Of a DNA stretch of 64,000 bases, positions 61,362-64,000 are shown piece by piece; position 1 is the stretch's first letter, and each line of letters opens with the position of its first letter. Made by a program: the position numbers and the translations under genes. The notes under the pieces were generated by a model. That model ran no database searches, had not been told where the DNA came from, and saw only the letters and a program-made list of their open reading frames with translations. Source of the stretch: Chitinophaga sp. sic0106 (GTDB lineage: Bacteria > Bacteroidota > Bacteroidia > Chitinophagales > Chitinophagaceae); contig NZ_JAHUWJ010000006.1 of assembly GCF_019219075.1 (NCBI RefSeq), positions 248,001-312,000 of the forward strand, read 5' to 3'.

Positions 61362-61532
61362 TTAACTACCCTGGTTTTTTCTATTCTTCAGTTCCACACC
61401 GTTGATGCTAAACCGGGTGATATCCGGGTTGATATAAATTGCCTTTGTAGTATCAAGCAGGGATTGCCTGATGTCAGGTGCCTGTTCCTGTATGCGCTGT
61501 TGTATGGCCGCCAGACTATCTGCTTTGGCTTG
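61362..61532 (-). other. Open 56-codon tail after an in-frame TGA
   Basis: Reading on in the same frame past the TGA at 61533-61535 gives QAKADSLAAIQQRIQEQAPD, then IRQSLLDTTKAIYINPDITR, then FSINGVELKNRKNQGS and TAA at 61362-61364. It looks like the natural C-terminus of the upstream protein: the helical charged pattern continues, then a compact beta-like end. Confidence 0.65.
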
Positions 61533-62276
61533 TCATAGTTTTTCCAATTCCAGTTCTTTAATCTTCGCTTCCAGTATAGCCACTTTCTCTTGTGCTTTAG
61601 TAAGTTCATATTCCGAGTAGGACACCATGGTCTGAATGAGCAGGTAACCAACGATCAGTGGTATCCCCAGCTTTTTTGGTGCGGCCACCACAATTTCACC
61701 TTTATCGTTCGTATACACTTTAGGTATCCAGCCCTCTGTGAGTGCAAAGTTGATGGACTGCCCGGTATGCATGGTGTCTATATCCAGCGTAACAGTGCCG
61801 CCTTGCATGAATTCCGGGAATCGCGCTGCAAAATCCTCTGAAAGCTTGTCAGCAATAAAAGAAAGGTTAGAAAGGAGTAGTGCCAGGTCAGAGGCGCGTA
61901 GTACATTATAGGCGATATATACCTCCAGGGCTGCTTCGGGGGCCTTGTTTTCTTCCGCTTCAAACAAGTCCATCATTTCGGTTGCCACTGTACCTAATAC
62001 TGGCCGGCCGTCTTTTTGCAGGCCGTAGTTGACCTCCAGTCGTCCCCGGCGTACCATTTCAGCTACGCGGTACATATCTGCCGCGGTAGCATTGGCAGGA
62101 AGGGGCATACTGTCCACCGCCGTGCGAAATGTTGCAAGACCTTCATTTTCATCTCTTTTAAAAATAATATTTATTTCCCTCAGCCGGGAAATAGTAGCAT
62201 CCAGGTTGTCGTGGATGGTGTCATAAATATAAGTGTAGGATAGCCGCAGTTGCTGGGTGAGTTGCGCTCTGGTCAT
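61533..62276 (-). CDS. Unknown protein ending in a coiled coil, cut short by in-frame TGA
   Basis: As written, the product has 247 residues. The N-terminal half (TRAQLTQQLRLSYTYIYDTI onward) is helical. The centre is charged and predicted cytoplasmic, then comes one possible membrane span (LGIPLIVGYLLIQTMVSYSE) and a heptad-rich stretch (LTKAQEKVAILEAKIKELEL) that runs into TGA. The open tail downstream in the same frame would extend it to 304 residues. I do not recognise the family. The truncation is either a true nonsense mutation or a base error. It is divergent from the TPR gene at 62407. Confidence 0.65.
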   Translation of the reverse strand: MTRAQLTQQLRLSYTYIYDTIHDNLDATISRLREINIIFKRDENEGLATFRTAVDSMPLPANATAADMYRVAEMVRRGRLEVNYGLQKDGRPVLGTVATEMMDLFEAEENKAPEAALEVYIAYNVLRASDLALLLSNLSFIADKLSEDFAARFPEFMQGGTVTLDIDTMHTGQSINFALTEGWIPKVYTNDKGEIVVAAPKKLGIPLIVGYLLIQTMVSYSEYELTKAQEKVAILEAKIKELELEKL

Positions 62277-62406
62277 GATGTAATAATTGGGGTGTTATTT
62301 TAAGTATTCTAAATTAATGTTTTTAGGGAGAAATTGATGCCTCGCCCGGAGGGGTGATTCCGTCTTTTATATTCTTTTTAGTGAAGCGAACCCTAACACC
62401 CCATTT

Positions 62407-64000
62407 ATGAACACGTTATCGCACTTAATTCAGACCTGCAAAGCGTTACTGGAAAATAAAGCATATGATGAAATACTGGAGATATTATCCACCTCAGTGC
62501 TGCAACAGCATGAGCATCATGAGCTATACAGTATCAGAGGATATGCCTATTATTCTTTGGATCAGTGTGAGGAAGGAATAGCCGATTGCCGGCATGCTTT
62601 GATGTTAAATGCTGAAAATAGTCGTGCATGGCGGATCAGTGGTGTGCATGCGTTAAAGGACAAGGAATACGAAAAATGCAGAGAGTGTTGTACAAACGCT
62701 ATTCAGTTTGATCCTGAGGATATTTTTGCCCGGCTTACACGTGCACAGGCAAATATGTTGGATGGCGAATATGCGGCTGCTAAACCCGATTACGCAGCTT
62801 TGCTGGGTGAAGAATCGATCAGTGACCAGGTATGGTTAGGCATGGGGCATGTGCTCTGTTTTTCGGAAGATTTTGAAGAAGCCTTATTGTATTATAAAAA
62901 ACTATTTGGACATGAAGATTTATTTGGAACGGCGGGTTATCATGCCGGCTTGTGTTATAGTAAATTGGGCCGGTATGCAGAAGCATTAGAGGCCTATGAT
63001 ATAGCCTATCCCCACAGCAGCCAGTTTGAATATTTTCATTTCGAACGTGGTATTATTTCCTACTACCTGCGGCACTATATTGACGCACTGAAAGACATGA
63101 AGCTCCAACTGACTGCCACACCGGAACATGCCGATAGTGTGATGTTCAGAGGCGCATGTTATTATTACCTAAATGAGTTCACTGCTGCTATAAATGACTT
63201 TAATGACACGTTGGAACTCGCGCCGGGATATCCTAATGTTTATTACATGAATGCTGCATCGCATGATAAGTGTGGCATGAGCCAGGAGGCATTGGCATTA
63301 TTCCTTGAGTACTTGAATTATTATCCTGATCATCAGGATACACTGTACAATATTGGAAATATTTATTTTGTCCTTAGTCATTTCGTTTTAGCTAAAGAAT
63401 ACTATGATAGATTAATCACTACAGATCCTGGTTATTACGCTGCTTATCCCCAACGTTGTGCTACTCACAGAGAGTTGCAGTTATTTGACCTGGCAATAGC
63501 AGATGGAGGCCAGGCTGTAGTAATGCAACCCAGGAACCCAATTGGGTATCACGAATTAGGTAATGCGTACCTGAGCCATAATGATTATGAAAGAGCTGCT
63601 ACCACACTTCAAAAAGCAATGGAGCTTTACCTGAACAGTAATCAGGTGATTAGTCCGGAATTATACTTCAATTTAGGCAATTCTGCTTATCATACGAGGC
63701 AATACCTGCAAGCGATCCAATATCTGGATCAGGCGTTTGAGAAATTTCCCCGGTTAGCTGCTTGGTATGATATGCGTAGTAGGGCATTATACAAATTGAA
63801 CCGTGAGCAGGAAGCATTAACAAATATTAATGCCGCCATTGAATTAGAGCCGGACTCTTATTGCTGGTATCTCAACAGGGCCGTTATGTATCAACGTCTT
63901 GATTTATATGATAAAGCGCTGGAAGATGCTAATCATGCACTTTTTCTGGCGCCTGACCAACCGTGGATATATCTTGTGAGGTCCCCTATTTATCGCTCAC
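62407..64000 (+). CDS. Large TPR-repeat protein (partial, runs off the right edge)
   Basis: From ATG 62407 (MNTLSHLIQTCKALLENKAY) the frame is open for 531 codons to the end of the window without a stop. It is almost wholly tetratricopeptide repeats: units such as YSIRGYAYYSLDQCEEGIAD, CRHALMLNAENSRAWRISG, CCTNAIQFDPEDIFARLTRA and AHALFLAPDQ-type endings recur every 34 residues or so, at least a dozen. No signal peptide or membrane span is present, so it should be cytoplasmic and bind other proteins. No catalytic domain has appeared by the window edge. It starts 130 bases from the divergent interrupted gene. Confidence 0.85.
   Translation, partial: MNTLSHLIQTCKALLENKAYDEILEILSTSVLQQHEHHELYSIRGYAYYSLDQCEEGIADCRHALMLNAENSRAWRISGVHALKDKEYEKCRECCTNAIQFDPEDIFARLTRAQANMLDGEYAAAKPDYAALLGEESISDQVWLGMGHVLCFSEDFEEALLYYKKLFGHEDLFGTAGYHAGLCYSKLGRYAEALEAYDIAYPHSSQFEYFHFERGIISYYLRHYIDALKDMKLQLTATPEHADSVMFRGACYYYLNEFTAAINDFNDTLELAPGYPNVYYMNAASHDKCGMSQEALALFLEYLNYYPDHQDTLYNIGNIYFVLSHFVLAKEYYDRLITTDPGYYAAYPQRCATHRELQLFDLAIADGGQAVVMQPRNPIGYHELGNAYLSHNDYERAATTLQKAMELYLNSNQVISPELYFNLGNSAYHTRQYLQAIQYLDQAFEKFPRLAAWYDMRSRALYKLNREQEALTNINAAIELEPDSYCWYLNRAVMYQRLDLYDKALEDANHALFLAPDQPWIYLVRSPIYRS

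Noticed and set aside
61533..61535. TGA as a selenocysteine codon
   Set aside because: No SECIS-like hairpin directly follows, the context is a coiled coil without redox motif, and no selenium gene is seen in the window.
61388..61651. 87-codon minus-strand frame overlapping the interrupted gene
   Set aside because: It is in another frame than the gene and its open tail, and it is rich in Trp, Arg and Lys in the way of a chance frame; the in-frame tail is the better reading.

Overview
The window looks like the chromosome of a free-living, polymer-degrading Bacteroidota, most probably Chitinophaga or a close relative in the Chitinophagaceae. The evidence is a GH18 chitinase with a type IX secretion (T9SS) sorting domain, five TonB-dependent outer-membrane receptors, many secreted or lipoprotein genes, GH2, GH29, GH130 and sulfatase genes, and promoters of the Bacteroidota type (TTTG, about 19 bases, TANNTTTG). 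Shine-Dalgarno sequences are mostly absent. I saw no rRNA, CRISPR array or transposase. There is one tRNA, tRNA-Leu(CAG).

Layout. 0-5.4 kb: start of a GH130 gene, an Asn/Arg/His-rich secreted protein, a lipoprotein and the chitinase. 5.5-15.8 kb: a phospholipid and glycerol block with phosphocholine-type phospholipase C, a PafA-like phosphatase, a secreted glycerophosphodiester phosphodiesterase, GlpF, GlpK and GlpD, and a divergent DeoR/GlpR regulator with a cluster of repeated half-sites between glpD and the regulator. 15.9-17.6 kb: a 14-bp tandem-repeat array, an AraC regulator and a small secreted protein. 17.8-28.4 kb: a continuous urease operon, ureABCEFGD, followed by a nickel-permease-like protein, a urea transporter and two TonB receptors, the first with a His-rich plug. 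28.6-29.8 kb: a GT87-like membrane enzyme. 29.8-36.2 kb (minus strand): a redox/envelope run of TlpA-like thioredoxin, YceI, di-heme peroxidase, TonB receptor and DUF4397 lipoprotein. 36.5-43.8 kb: a radical SAM protein, a DUF1801-YdeI protein, a DUF2314 protein, an ABC exporter and a sulfatase. 44-45.6 kb: tRNA-Leu followed by an AT-rich islet with a small gene plus a broken nucleotidyltransferase gene. 45.6-51.1 kb: a propeller/HEAT/cytochrome c protein and a GH2 enzyme. 51.3-53.5 kb: a second AT-rich islet with an RloA/RloB (AbiL-like) pair and an additional 44-residue ORF, a candidate anti-phage operon. 53.5-64 kb: an alpha/beta hydrolase, a metallophosphatase, a DUF4488 protein, a frameshifted GH29 fucosidase, a TonB receptor, a small secreted protein, a gene interrupted by an in-frame TGA, and a TPR protein running off the right edge.

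The best candidates for something under-described are the RloAB operon with its third small ORF and a palindrome over the predicted start of transcription, the TonB receptors locked into the urease operon (probable nickel uptake across the outer membrane), the in-frame TGA with an intact 56-codon tail, and a set of unrelated gene-end hairpins that often share a C/G-closed three-base loop. All calls come from reading the sequence; no database search was possible.
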